64,000 bases of DNA from Owenia fusiformis (Eukaryota; Annelida; Polychaeta; Sabellida; Oweniidae), in contig CAIIXF020000002.1 of NCBI GenBank assembly GCA_903813345.2, forward strand, positions 17,863,467 to 17,927,466, in the 5' to 3' direction. Under the pieces are notes generated by a model. The model had not been told where the DNA came from. It did no database searches and saw only the letters and a list, made by a program, of their open reading frames with translations. The position numbers and the translations under genes are program-made. Positions 46,372-56,982 of the stretch are shown here, in pieces (the stretch's first letter is position 1; every line of letters starts with the position of its first letter).

Positions 46372-47034
46372 GACTTACTCGAGTCTCTAGCCAATACTTG
46401 GCTAGAGGGGATTTCATCGGGAATACTGTGAACTCTATTTGAAAAAAGCTGGCCGCCGTGTCTTGAATATTTTAAAAATCGCCAGATAAATAAATCATTA
46501 ATTAAAACGGATCTTGCTCGGCTCTTTGATGAGATATGACATGATTTCATGAGGATTTCGTCTAAAATTAAAACAAAATGGCTCCAAGAAAAATGGCGAT
46601 GTTCGAAAACTGGACAAAATGTCGTTAACGTCTGACATTGGTAACTGGCTGTAAATTCCAAGTTAGCGATCCAGAAGATGTGAACTAATACACTGATCAC
46701 TTTATGTGTGTTTTGGAATTTTTGGTGAGGTAATAAGACCAAAACTCGCAATTCAAATTGTGATGTGGAAAAATGGCGGACATATGATTTCAAATGTTAT
46801 TATTACGACATGACCAGTTGTTCATGCAGGAATATATCTTTACTGGAAGGCCACGATACAGTGGCCTTAGAAGAAGGTGAGGCCAGACGGGTTTGGTTAT
46901 CTGCAGTCATGCTTCAAAGAAATTCATTCAATGGTTTGCGGACATTTGTTACTGGCCGTCTGTCTGTCAACAATTGGCCCGTTTTAAAACCTCTGTCGAT
47001 AGAATTCTCATTTTAAGTTATTTTTGTTCAACAA
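46372..47034. other. Spacer, nothing recognised
   Basis: A 147-codon minus-strand frame (46350-46793) and an 83-codon plus-strand frame (46765-47016) are open but have no recognisable motif, no supporting splice context and ordinary spacer composition. I treat them as chance. ATGGCG-type motifs occur at about 46591 and 46772. Confidence 0.4.
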
Positions 47035-47036
47035 TA

Positions 47037-47896
47037 GAGAGATTTCGCACATAAGTGAAAGTACAACTTATACGTATACGTATAGTTTAAAGGGTCATGT
47101 CGAACTATTATATTTACTAAAATCAATTTTAAATTGTACTTAATGGAACATAACTATTCTCGATATAGAAAAGCTCCATCAACCAGAGACTGTGAATGCA
47201 CAGTCATCTGCACATGTAGATTATGCGCATTTTTATTAAATGCTTGCTTCCGTGTCTTAGTAGTTGTAGTGTATTATAAACACGATCCTTTAAAGTGAGT
47301 CATGATCCTTTAAAGTGAGTCATTACATAAACAAGTTGATTATTTCAAAGTTTTCATGATCAGTATAAGTTCAATGAACTTAAAAAATTGTATATACCTG
47401 TATGATAAACGTATACAGATTGATCTCCGTATAAAGCTTTACCTACATGTGTGTGGAACGATTGACCGCAAGCATTTTTTAAAATGAATTGGCTGAGTAG
47501 GAACAGTATCCAATCAAATACCTTAACCATCAATTTGAAACACCAATCAAACCAGTAGGTTCTAGCAATTTCTGGGAACGACCCATTCAGTAGCTCAACA
47601 AATGACATACAGGGTGTTTCATAACGAGCATCTCCAAAAAGTCAATTTGAGAAGAGATGGGTCTATATGTATGTACTATATATGAGTCTATTTTATTCTA
47701 GACAAACACATTTGGATCAACTAAACATGCTACAATTCAAGAAAGTACAAATGGCATTCTTTTGACCTTTATTTATTACTGCAGTCCGAGAAGATCTTTC
47801 CTGACGAAAAGCCCACATTATGAAACACCTTGTACGTTTTCTTATAAGTATAAGTATATGTTATAAGTTGTATATTACGTATGTGCGAAATCTCTC
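47037..47896. mobile_element. TA-flanked non-autonomous transposon with a nested MITE
   Basis: gagagatttcgcacataagt at the left end and its inverse at the right end (atgtgcgaaatctctc) are flanked by TA at 47035-47036 and 47897-47898. Similarity of the arms continues about 55 bp (tacaacttatac and its inverse). The interior has no recognised protein and contains the complete MITE at 47610-47832, so that MITE is younger. Confidence 0.7.
47610..47832. mobile_element. 223-bp mariner-type MITE
   Basis: It starts cagggtgtttcataacgagc and ends with the inverse tatgaaacaccttg, flanked by TA at 47608-47609 and 47833-47834. No coding content. The same terminus appears as a solo end at 34371-34388. Confidence 0.85.
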
Positions 47897-47984
47897 TAAT
47901 AATACAGAAAACTGCCCTATGTCTCCTCAGTCCTGGTTCAAAAGCCTATATTGGTGAATAGTTTTACGCAAAAGAAATTTTTTT

Positions 47985-49150
47985 CAAGATGGCAGCCTCT
48001 TTTTAAATGGCGGGAATATTTTGCCAAAATCTTTAGTTCATTTTAAACCAAAGAAATTTATATTATTGTTTGAATTATGGCAGTATATTCACAACATCTA
48101 TCCATGTACATGTAATATAAAATCCAAGTTTTTCAGCCTGACCCCGATGGGCTGTGTATGGGGGGTTGGGTATTTGTGTTAATTTTAAGATCTTTCTAAA
48201 GTATAGCTTTATTATACTCAATTCAAACATGACTGTATTCATGCCTTCTATAAACTGTAAACAAAGTCAACATTTCACAAACAAAACCCCTGGTAAGACG
48301 TGTAATGTGTGACGTCATAACGGCGGGCCGTAGTAATGGCAGACCATAATGAATATTCGAAACATTTTGGTGAGTTTTCATGTTCGAATCTTAATATAGA
48401 CCTCAGAGCAGGTGTAATATCGTCGAATACACCCCTTAGGGCTAGGCACAAAAGCTTTCGAACCCCTCACTCCCTTCGGTCGTTTGGGGTAAAAAAAATG
48501 TTTGTGCCCAGCCCTGCGGGGTGTATTCGACAATATTACCCCTTCGGTCTATATTTCTTAAATGAAAGCCAATTTAGAGTCGATTGCAAATGTTGTATCG
48601 TTTTTATTATAATTTGGGCATCGTAAAATTCAAAATGGCCGCCTTAATATGTGGGATTTTGCAATAATTTTGTTTGGCAATAATTTAAAATAATAAAATT
48701 GTTATACTAATAAAAGAATGGCTATATTATACTCAAATTGAAGGAAATTTAGAGATTTGTGCCTCAAAAAAATCAAAATGGCTGCCAACAGGAATTTGCA
48801 TCAATTTTGAGATCTTTCTGAAGAATAGCTTTATTATACTCAAATGAAAGGTAATTTAGAGTAGAATGCAAATATAGTATCATTCTTCTGATTAGAGCCT
48901 CACAAAATTCAAAATGGCCACCTTATGTAGGATTTCACAATAATTTTCTGATCTGAGGAAATATGGGGACCGGAGTAAATCACAATTATGGTATTGTCTT
49001 TCTGTTTTGTGCCTCAAAACGGCTGCCTGGCAGGAATTCGCTGTTGCGTAGAGATTTCTTTTAAGTATGGTGACATGATACTTTATTAAAGATCTAAAAT
49101 ATAGTTTTTTTTATTATTTGTGTGCCTTTGAAACTCTTAAATGGTCACCA
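47985..49150. repeat. Degenerate tandem repeat with ATGGC(C/T)GCC boxes, holding a fold-back insert
   Basis: Segments with caaaatggccgcc or a variant recur at about 47987, 48632, 48775, 48913 and 49015. They alternate with gatctttctgaagaatagct, ttattatactcaaatgaaag and gcctcaaaa blocks, giving a diverged repeat of about 140-200 bp. An unrelated fold-back unit (48393-48560) interrupts it. The region lies just upstream of the plus-strand zinc-finger gene's first coding exon, as the 153-bp ATGGCGGC repeat does for its partner. Confidence 0.65.
48393..48560. mobile_element. Fold-back element, about 165 bp
   Basis: aatatagacc...ggtgtaatatcgtcgaatac...agggctaggcacaaa on the left is mirrored by tttgtgcccagccct...gtattcgacaatattac...ggtctatatt on the right. 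The centre holds a second small palindrome (ccttcggtcg region). It is preceded at 48310-48317 by TGACGTCA and at 48336 by an ATG followed 36 bp later by a consensus donor. Confidence 0.7.
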
Positions 49151-49491
49151 AAATGCTTAAATCAGTTGATATTCTGAATGCATGTATTTTAATAGATTTA
49201 TAGTGTTAGTTGGGATTTGCTACTCCGTGGAGTTGCTGTTTTCTAGTTAATGGTTGCCTTTCCAAATTTATAAGATTCACAAATTTGAACGGTAGTTTGA
49301 GGTCAAATTTAGTGGTCAAGGTCATCACTGCATATTTGATTTTATTGTTCCTAAATGGTCTGCATATTATATATGAAGATAAAGGTTCAGCTACACTTTG
49401 CCACCCAGGTACCCTGTTAGTCAGTATTAAACCCAATGAAACTATACCTTAACACTATATTTATATGTACATAAATGTTCTTTGTTTCAAG

Positions 49492-49861
49492 TTCTGCTGA
49501 ATCATGGGATCAACTGAGAACATTCCACTCATTAAAGATATTCAAGACAGTGTACTGAAACTCTGTCTGGAGCGACTTAAAAGTGACCGAACAATTGAAA
49601 TTGATGGAATAATATGTATATCACATGGAAAACAAGAGAACAACATTGTAGTAAAGATGCATCGGACAATATTAAAACCAAAACAGTTTCTTGATGGTTC
49701 ACGAGAAATGAAGACATCATCCCGTCTGAGGCGATCGATTGAAGCTGCAAGGGATGTATTGAGACAATCAACTCGACGTAAATCACAGAGGAAGAAAATT
49801 AATTTCCCATTGAATTCCTCCAGTGGTGATGTCACAGTGGAAGTACAGTGCAATAGTGGAG
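49492..49861 (+). CDS. Zinc-finger gene (plus), first coding exon: EIDGII domain
   Basis: The exon starts after a ctttgtttcaag acceptor; 12 bases of 5' UTR precede ATGGGATC. The EIDGIICIS module is followed by a basic tail (RRKSQRKKI). It ends in phase 1 before gtaggt. The same arrangement, with a short UTR stub, the module, a basic tail and a phase-1 donor, is seen in the minus-strand paralogue at 41297-41777. Confidence 0.83.
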
Positions 49862-52800
49862 GTAGGTCTCAGTGTATCTCACTTTTCATTATTTTTCATA
49901 AAAACACTAAGAATACTTCAAATTCAAAATTAATTTTTTTTACTCATATTGTTTCGTTATATCAATGAAAATTACTCACTCCATGCAATTGCTTACTCCA
50001 TGCAATGGATGTATCATTTGCGCATAACCTTCACTTCTGTTTGAAGTCGGATAACGCTAGGTGTAAAAGCTATTGAAAACGGCGCCATACCATTTCTTTT
50101 TAATCTTGTTAATGGCATGATATAGTGACACAATGATATTTACATATATTTTCAGCGTTACTCTGAATGTATTAATGAGATCTGGATATATGGGGTCTTT
50201 TTAATTTTTTCTATGAAACTTCAATCTGACGATAATTTTCATCAGCTTTTGAAAAACTATTTTGAAGATTTGGTACATTTTGGAGTATGATGCTCCGACG
50301 CCATTCCAATTGCTTTTCCTCCTAGCGTTATGGGAAGATTACCCACAATGATACACAGTGTATAACCCAAACGCTCCTACGTGCACGACGGAGCGTTACA
50401 TTTACGCGGAAACGCTCCGGAGAGAAATAAAATGGCGGCTAATGAAGATTCTACTATGACCGTAAGTATTGTTTCTCTCGTTTCTCTTACATATCATATG
50501 TCATGGTGAAATATTATGTACCATTCGATGAACAATACCGTGAGCAAAGATCTTATTTATTCAACTTCTGGTGGTGAACTGTTATTTGCTTGATCAAAGC
50601 TCCGTAGTGTAGATCGAACGAATCTGAAGATGACGATTTGACCACAAATTACGAATTAAACTAGTATTTCTATGAAAACGTTAATCTTTCTGTTTAAGTT
50701 GTAGATCACAAACTCGTATACTCTCATTTCCTAAAATCCCAGTCCAAATCCATTACTTGTTCTCGAGAAATCGCTTGTTTTCCTCGAAACGCTCCGTCGA
50801 TTTAGACCACAATTTTAGAAACGCTCTTACCATTTTGTTTTGATATTATTTTCAGATTATAAGAGAAGAGTTCCGAATCGAATCTATCTCTCAAAAACGT
50901 GTTGTACTTGTTAGGCAAATTGAAACATCTGAACCTGGTGGTGCTAAACGTGCAACTAGCTGATTAAAGCCTATACATTAGATGATGTCATGCCTACATA
51001 TGTGCTAAATCATAAAACTATAGAAAAAACGAAAAGTTATATGTGAATTAATCTTTCTTCTATTGATGCCAAGGGGTATAATAGATCTTTTCTTTATCTT
51101 CCTGAAAAGGAAAGGCAAGCTATATATTTCCTTAACTGATCTAGACTACCGGAGCGTTTCCAATTCACTGTGTTAACCAGATCGGAGCGTTTCTTGAATA
51201 TGAGAATGTCATCATTTTTAAGACTGGATTTTCAGTCATCAAATCACTGTTACGATAATGTATGGTGCGTTGAAGCATTGGAATTTGACTAAAATATTCG
51301 TTGGTGCTCTAATCTTGGCTCAACTAATCACATGTATCGACAAAAGGGGTTTTGACCGGTAGAATGACAAATACGTTTTGATTTTTGATAACTATACTGC
51401 TTCGTACAGCTCTTCCTAATTGCTTCAAACGTCAACAGCCAGCCACGTACAACATGAATATCACACCCATCGAATGGTATACTCGAAATATGTAACTCAT
51501 ACCTCTAATTCCCATTATTGGGGAAATTGTCAGACGGCTCATCATTCCCGCCAGACAGTTTTCCTACTCCGGAGCGTTTCTTTGTTTAATTTCAGTAATG
51601 AAACGCTCCGTCGTGCATGTAGGAGCGTTTGGGTTATACACCGTGTGATATATCCATTGCATGGAGTAAGTCATTTTCGTTGATATAATGAAACATGTGA
51701 GTTATAAAATAAATCATGAAGTATTCTTAGTGTTTTTATAAAAAATGACATGACACATCTTTCGATACCATCCTGCGATTTGGACTTGCCCAAAATCATA
51801 ACTGCACACTTAAATAAAGAAACCATAAAAGCTGCATCACCTGACTGTGATCACTGCACTGTTATGCAAAATAAAAATACATCTGTTGCTTGGTTATTAC
51901 TATACACAGGGTTCTCACCAGTAAATTTTTAGACCCCAAATTTTTAGCGGTATTGTGACTACTGTTTTTGCGGTATCACAACTACTTCTCCCCCATGTGA
52001 GATCAGAGATATCCTATTGGTATACTTTTCAACATACTTCTTAAGATTATCTCGCTATTTTAATCCCAATGTTTATTTCTAAAAGGTTTCTGACTTCCTA
52101 TTCCTTGTTTGTATCCAGTTTTATGTATTTTCTCAAGAGTTTTACTGCAAATAATGTGACAAAAATGTAAAATTAGACTCCAGAAAAACACTATTAGACT
52201 CTGGAGCAAGAGGGTTTTAAGACATTAGACTCCGGAGAGTGTCTGGAGTCTAAAAGCCTAGTGAGAACCCTGATACATGTACATTACATGTTGTAAAATA
52301 TAATTGCATAATTTTTGACCATATTGTCATTATATTTATAGATGACAATACATGGACTCGTAACAAGCGTCAAAATGAGGAATCCATTGAGCATCTTTCA
52401 CCAAAGTCTCAGAGACGTGAACCTAAAACTCAACAAATGCAAGATATAGAAACCAGTCAAGCAAGCCAAGATAGTACAAGTGCCATGGATGATCCAGGTT
52501 AGTATATTTTTACTGAAATAAATAAATCTTGTTATTGACATCATGGTGCAATGTACAGTGAGAACAATTAAATCATATCAGAGAAGCATAATAGAAAAAT
52601 GAATATGCATTATGCATCCCCTATTTTGGAGAAGTGAAGATTTTTTGAAAATATAAAGCTTTAAGGCCCATTCTTTTAGACCTAGGTCCATATATCTATA
52701 GATCTTATAAAATGTAATCATACATACAATTCTTTGCTACATAATGCACCCTACTATAGCTACTCTACTATGATGCCTGATATAGTCTTAGAATTAAACA

Positions 52801-54463
52801 ATACATTTTGCATCTGATTTTAGGTTTTCCTGAGAGCTGTGTCCTTGGGGGCATCATGGCTAAACAAGCCTCCACATTGGACATCATGAACAGAGTAAAG
52901 TTATCAACTGGTACACCTGGAGCTACAAACAGTTCAGCTGTGCCTGAAATACCAGGGCATAACTCAAATGTTTTGGAGAGTTCATCGATGGGAACATTAT
53001 CTACTGTGAATGGTCTTGAATCACAGAATATATCACAGCATAATGTTAGTGTTTATTCAGGCACGCTCAATACAAACCAGCCAAACATAAGCCCAAAATC
53101 AAAACCATCAAAAATTGCAAAATCTAAGCAAAGGAGATTCTCTAAAGCTCAAACTAAGCCAGAGGAAACTATAGATACAAAGAATGGTGTGAGGATTACC
53201 GGTGTTGCAAAGCCTATTGGTGTGACCCCGGGAGAAACTGATGTGGCCCAGGAGCACTCCTCCAGATCGCAGAGACTGGCACAATCTCTATCTGAATCTG
53301 TGAGCGTTTCAAAATTAGAAGGCATTAAGATATATAAATATAAACGATCACCAAATGATAGTTTCAAATCCAGACAACGCCATCATGTGAGACGTGGTAG
53401 CTCGTGTCGCACAAATCTTCAAAATAGTTTTTCCAAAGCTGATCAAAATTATCGTCAAATTGAAGTTTCAGAGAAAAAATCCTGTATATCACGTGGAAAA
53501 AGCCTCAGATCTCAAAACAGAGGGGTTAGGTTTGAAAGCTCCGACAGATCTCCGTCAAAACACAATCCCACAAAAACTCAAAATATAACTCATCCTATCC
53601 CCCAAGTAGGTGACTCAAAATGTGACATGACATACCCCATGCCCAAAACAACTATAGTGTCAAATGATAATTATATTAACATTCAACGTAAGCGCAGGAT
53701 AAGTGGACGTAAATCATCACGTGCAAGAAAACTATCTAACCAGAAGACGATTGAATCCGATGAATCTATGGACATGAATGACAAACCCCAAAACAGAAGT
53801 GTTATTGATGCTCCAGTCAAACAAAAGCTTATAATGTTGAATGGGGGTAAAAGCCTGGATAGAAAGGCATGGACTAGTGATTCTGATAATTGTGACTACA
53901 TGTCTATGGAGAAAATGGATAGCATTTTAAATAATACAAAGACTGATGAAGGGAAAGACAAGAGCCACATTAAGGACTCTACTACCGATACACAAAAACA
54001 AACCAAACCTGATCTGTTTAATCTTGATAGGTCATTTTTAGTTGATCAATCTAGGGATCTCTCACACAATTGGGTTAAAGAAGAACGCAGGACCCGAGTA
54101 GACTCAGGGCAGTTTCCGATCAAATCAAATCGTCGATCATTTGAAAATCTTATCATTTCAAGACAAGATAAAAAACGGAAATCAGCGAACTCTATTCTAA
54201 TACAAAGCTCAAAATCAACCAATAGTGACTACCGACCTGAGATAAGTCGTAGACATCCATGCAAAATGTGTGGAAAGGTTTTGAACAGTGTGGGACAATT
54301 GTGGAACCACCAAAAAGTCCATGAGGTTTTAAAGTGTCCTCAGTGTCGTGAAGAATTCCAAGATCGAAATTGTTTTATGACACATTTTACTGAGGTTCAT
54401 AATGTTGATGCAGCTGCAGATTCTTTGATAAAAGATGTCAGCACTACAAGTGGACATTCATGA
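49504..54463 (+). CDS. Two-finger C2H2 protein, paralogue of the minus-strand gene, three coding exons
   Basis: Joining 49504-49861, 52342-52497 and 52824-54463 gives one frame of 717 codons with donors gtaggt and gttagt and acceptors tttatag and ttttag, all in phase 1. The N-terminus (KDIQDSVLKLCLERLKS, then TIEIDGIICISHGKQENNIVV) is homologous to the first exon of the divergent minus-strand gene. The middle is long, basic and Ser-rich without a recognised fold (RRISGRKSSRARK, SRSQRLAQSLSESVS). Two C2H2 fingers close the protein: HPCKMCGKVLNSVGQLWNHQ..H and KCPQCREEFQDRNCFMTHFTEVH, about residues 648-697. It is probably nuclear. Compared with its ten-finger partner it has either lost fingers or shares only the N-terminal module. 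AATAAA at 54480-54485 lies only 17 bp after the stop. Confidence 0.83.
49890..51750. mobile_element. Intronic transposon with about 115-bp terminal inverted repeats
   Basis: The ends ataaaaacactaagaatact (about 49902) and its inverse (about 51720-51740) begin arms that stay similar through the cttactccatgcaatggat segment (49992-50010 and inverse 51650-51670). A second inner pair, gtataacccaaacgctccta (about 50362) and its inverse (about 51619-51641), follows. About ten copies of the motif GAAACGCTCC or its inverse occur between 50370 and 51631. It starts about 30 bp after the donor of the first coding exon. A two-exon mini frame (50432-50963) lies inside. Confidence 0.75.
50432..50963 (+). 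CDS. Possible 45-aa two-exon reading frame inside the intronic transposon
   Basis: ATG at 50432 (context aaaATGGCG) opens MAANEDSTMT, ending exactly at a consensus donor (gtaagt at 50462). After 394 bp a tttgatattattttcag acceptor is followed at 50856-50963 by an in-frame IIREEFRIESISQKRVV...GGAKRATS and a stop. The product would be 45 residues. It may be the first exons of a lost transposase or a small independent gene; no family is recognised. The evidence is only the match of start, splice signals and frame. Confidence 0.35.
51907..52272. mobile_element. hAT-like MITE with 5-bp target duplication
   Basis: cagggttctcaccagtaaat at the left and its inverse (gcctagtgagaaccctg) at the right are flanked by ataca at 51902-51906 and 52273-52277. 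The interior contains repeated tagactccagag-like segments. A partial relative ending gccttgtgagagccctg is at about 55440-55514. Confidence 0.8.
52342..52497 (+). CDS. Zinc-finger gene (plus), middle exon
   Basis: 52 codons, phase 1 on both sides: DDNTWTRNKRQNEESIEHL then a Gln/Ser-rich part (TQQMQDIETSQASQDSTSA). It could be skipped without a frame shift. Its place corresponds to the THN exon of the paralogue, though the sequences are not alike. Confidence 0.8.
52824..54463 (+). CDS. Zinc-finger gene (plus), last exon with two C2H2 fingers
   Basis: 545 codons after a gattttag acceptor. The start GFPESCVLGGIMAKQAS is followed by about 450 residues of Ser/Lys/Arg-rich, apparently disordered sequence with many possible phosphorylation and nuclear-localisation segments. 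Two fingers with C..C...H...H spacing sit near the end, followed by a 20-residue tail. Confidence 0.85.
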
Positions 54464-54479
54464 TGGATATGCAACCTTG

Positions 54480-54485
54480 AATAAA
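54480..54485 (+). terminator. Poly-A signal of the plus-strand zinc-finger gene
   Basis: AATAAA, 17 bp after the stop codon, directly before a tandem repeat. If used, the 3' UTR is only about 40 bp. Confidence 0.5.
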
Positions 54486-54885
54486 GTGCTTAGTCAGCAT
54501 CTTCTTTGGAACTGCCCCCCCCCTTCAGTACAATAATTGTAAGCCTGCAATTCTTTTATGGGGCAAATAGTCAGCATCTTTGGAACTGCCCCCCCCCCCT
54601 TCAGTACAATAATTGTAAGCCTGCAATTCTTTTATAGGGCAAATAGTCAGCATCTTCTTTGGAACTGCCCCCCCCCCCTTCCCCTTCAGTACAATAATTG
54701 TAAGCCTGCAATTCTTTTATAGGGCAAATAGTCAGCATCTTCTTTGAAACTGCCCCCCCCCTTCAGTACAATAATTGTAAGCCTGCAATTCTTTAATATG
54801 GCAAATAGTCAGCATCTTCTTTGGAACTGCCCCCCCCCCTTCAGTACAATAATTGTAAGCCTGCTATTCTTTTATATGGCAAATA
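54486..54885. repeat. Five tandem copies of an about 80-90-bp unit with C-tracts
   Basis: Each unit contains gtcagcatcttctttggaac, tg(c)8-10 followed by cttcagtacaataattgtaa and gcctgcaattcttttatagg. Unit length varies mainly in the C-tract and one short deletion. Immediately 3' of the zinc-finger gene; a recent tandem expansion. Confidence 0.9.
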
Positions 54886-56748
54886 CCATAAGTATATGAG
54901 TACTGATTACAGATATTTATTATTTCATGAAGTCTCTAGTCACTAACAGACTAACAGATAATCAATATCTGAATATAAATAAGTTATATGTGAAATAAGT
55001 TGTATTTGAGTCAATGGGTAATAACAAAATTGGGACAGGGAAAAGTGTTCACATTGAGAGGTGTTCGGATATACAGGTTTTACTTAGATGTCTTGCATAA
55101 AATCTTCTATTGCCAACTCCTTTCTAGTACCACACGCAGTCTGGGCTTTAACTGCAAGAAATATGAGTTTGTAGCAGAATTTCTTTCGATATAATTGGTC
55201 AATCATGATGAATCATATTTGATTTTATATCATATATTTTATTTTATAGATTTGTATAGTCCAAAAAGTGGAACACCTTTTAAGTGGAACATGTTTCCAA
55301 GTCATATTTCCCATTAATTTGATGTAAATGAACCTCAGTAAATGGAACACCTCCAAAGCGTGACACTATTTTTTTAAGATACCAATGGTGTTCCACTTAA
55401 ATAGGTTTTACTGTGACTCTGTTGCAACAATCATGGCTTGTCAAAAGACTGGGTAACTGGGAGTTAAATAGACTCTGGTACTGTTCCAAAGTCTGAAAGC
55501 CTTGTGAGAGCCCTGAAACAAAATTATCTGCCAACCTACCACTTTTATGGAAGAATTTTCAAATAGATTTATGGTAGATTTTCAAATAATGGTACTTTCC
55601 TTCCCTTTTCTCAGTCATTCTCAGAGGCGTGACTTAAAATACTGTACTTCTATTTAATTTGGCACAACTTATTTGCAGCATTTTTGCTGTTTTGAACACT
55701 TGGTGGCTACTTACTTTGGCAGACTTGCAATACAAAGTACTAATGGTACTAATTTACATGGTACTAAAATTACTTGAGAATTTGGCGGCTACTTAATTTA
55801 GCGGACTTTAACAATTAGGCGGATCCGCCAAATTAAAACAGCTGGCAAATTAAGTAGAAGTACAGTAGCTTTACTTTTAATATTTTAATTTTTATGTTTC
55901 TCTCAGGTTAGTTTTTAATGATATTCTAAGGGTTAATGAATATGTTTTAACGAAGATATATATTTATGATGTATACTTTTCTGAGCATGTAATGGTTTAA
56001 TACAATAAAACTGTATACACCACTGAATATTCTTGACTCTTTTGATGGACCTATGAAACCAAGGTAGATTGGCTAGATTTATTTGAAACCTAAATTGGGA
56101 TAACCTAAATGAATTATGCATTAGCCCTATATCACTATCATTATTTACGATTTTATCAATTGTGTTATGGGTTGCATTCATTTTGGGTCACCCTGTACTA
56201 TGGAGCCATGTGATGTAGAACTGGCTATGTGTGGGTGGATGGTCAATTTGAAATACCCTGAGGCTGTAATTGAAATTTGAGATGATATTTTCCCTTGTGG
56301 TAGCCTATGAGGTCATGATAGTTCAAGTTCAATAGGTCAAGGTCACCCAAAATGTCAATGAAGACTCTGTCTCGGTAGTGGAACTAAACATTGAAAGATT
56401 GAACAATACAACGTTGAATTAAGTTAGGCCGTAAATGAAATTGTTTAGATCCAAACGTCAAAAGTTGTGAACCATGGTTTAACTCTCATCCCAAGCAACG
56501 ATTTTAGATTATTGATTTTCTATTCAATTGATTTTATCAAAGATAACATCCCCGACGTGAATATAGTGGAAAAATGTTGGCCTAGTGACGGATAAGCAAG
56601 AGCTGTTTTTAGGTAAAAACTGGAAATGATTGTATACCTCGGGACCAATACTTGAAATTTTATCACTATAAGTACAGTTTTTAATAAGCATTATTACATG
56701 TCAACAACTTGTCAAGGTGTAGAAAATACTGAATAGAACTGGAGATAT
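54886..56748. other. Intergenic spacer with fragments of elements
   Basis: No gene recognised. Partial pieces: a gtggaacac/gttccactt repeat at about 55255-55415, a truncated hAT-like end at about 55440-55514 (inverse of cagggctctcacaaggcttt), and a mariner-type right end cattttgggtcaccctg before TA at about 56195. Open frames here are short and featureless. Confidence 0.45.
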
Positions 56749-56982
56749 CAGGGACGGATCCAGAAACCCAACAAGAGTCTGAAAAACGTTTTGGGCCCCT
56801 AAAACCAACATTTAAGGCCCATTTTCCAGAAAATTTGGCCTTAAATTAAGAAATATGGCCTTTGATGGCCCATTTTTGCCAAATAAGACCCATTAAAAGG
56901 GCCTTTAAAAAGTTTTAGGCTCCGATTTTTTTTCTGGATCCACCCAAGGGGGGGGGGTCCAGGGACCCCAAATCCGCCAGTG
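56749..56982. mobile_element. Second copy of the AAGGCC-rich hAT-like MITE
   Basis: It starts cagggacggatccagaaacc and ends aatccgccagtg, flanked by gatat at 56744-56748 and 56983-56987. Same interior pattern (aaggcccattttccagaaaa, a G run and a ggggtccagggacccc palindrome) as the copy at 5622-5935, but 80 bp shorter. Confidence 0.85.

Noticed and set aside
46350-46793. 147-codon minus-strand frame
   Set aside because: No domain, overlaps an inverted repeat, no supporting signals.
47360-47608. 82-codon minus-strand frame inside a TA-flanked element
   Set aside because: Does not resemble a transposase; likely chance within AT-rich transposon interior.
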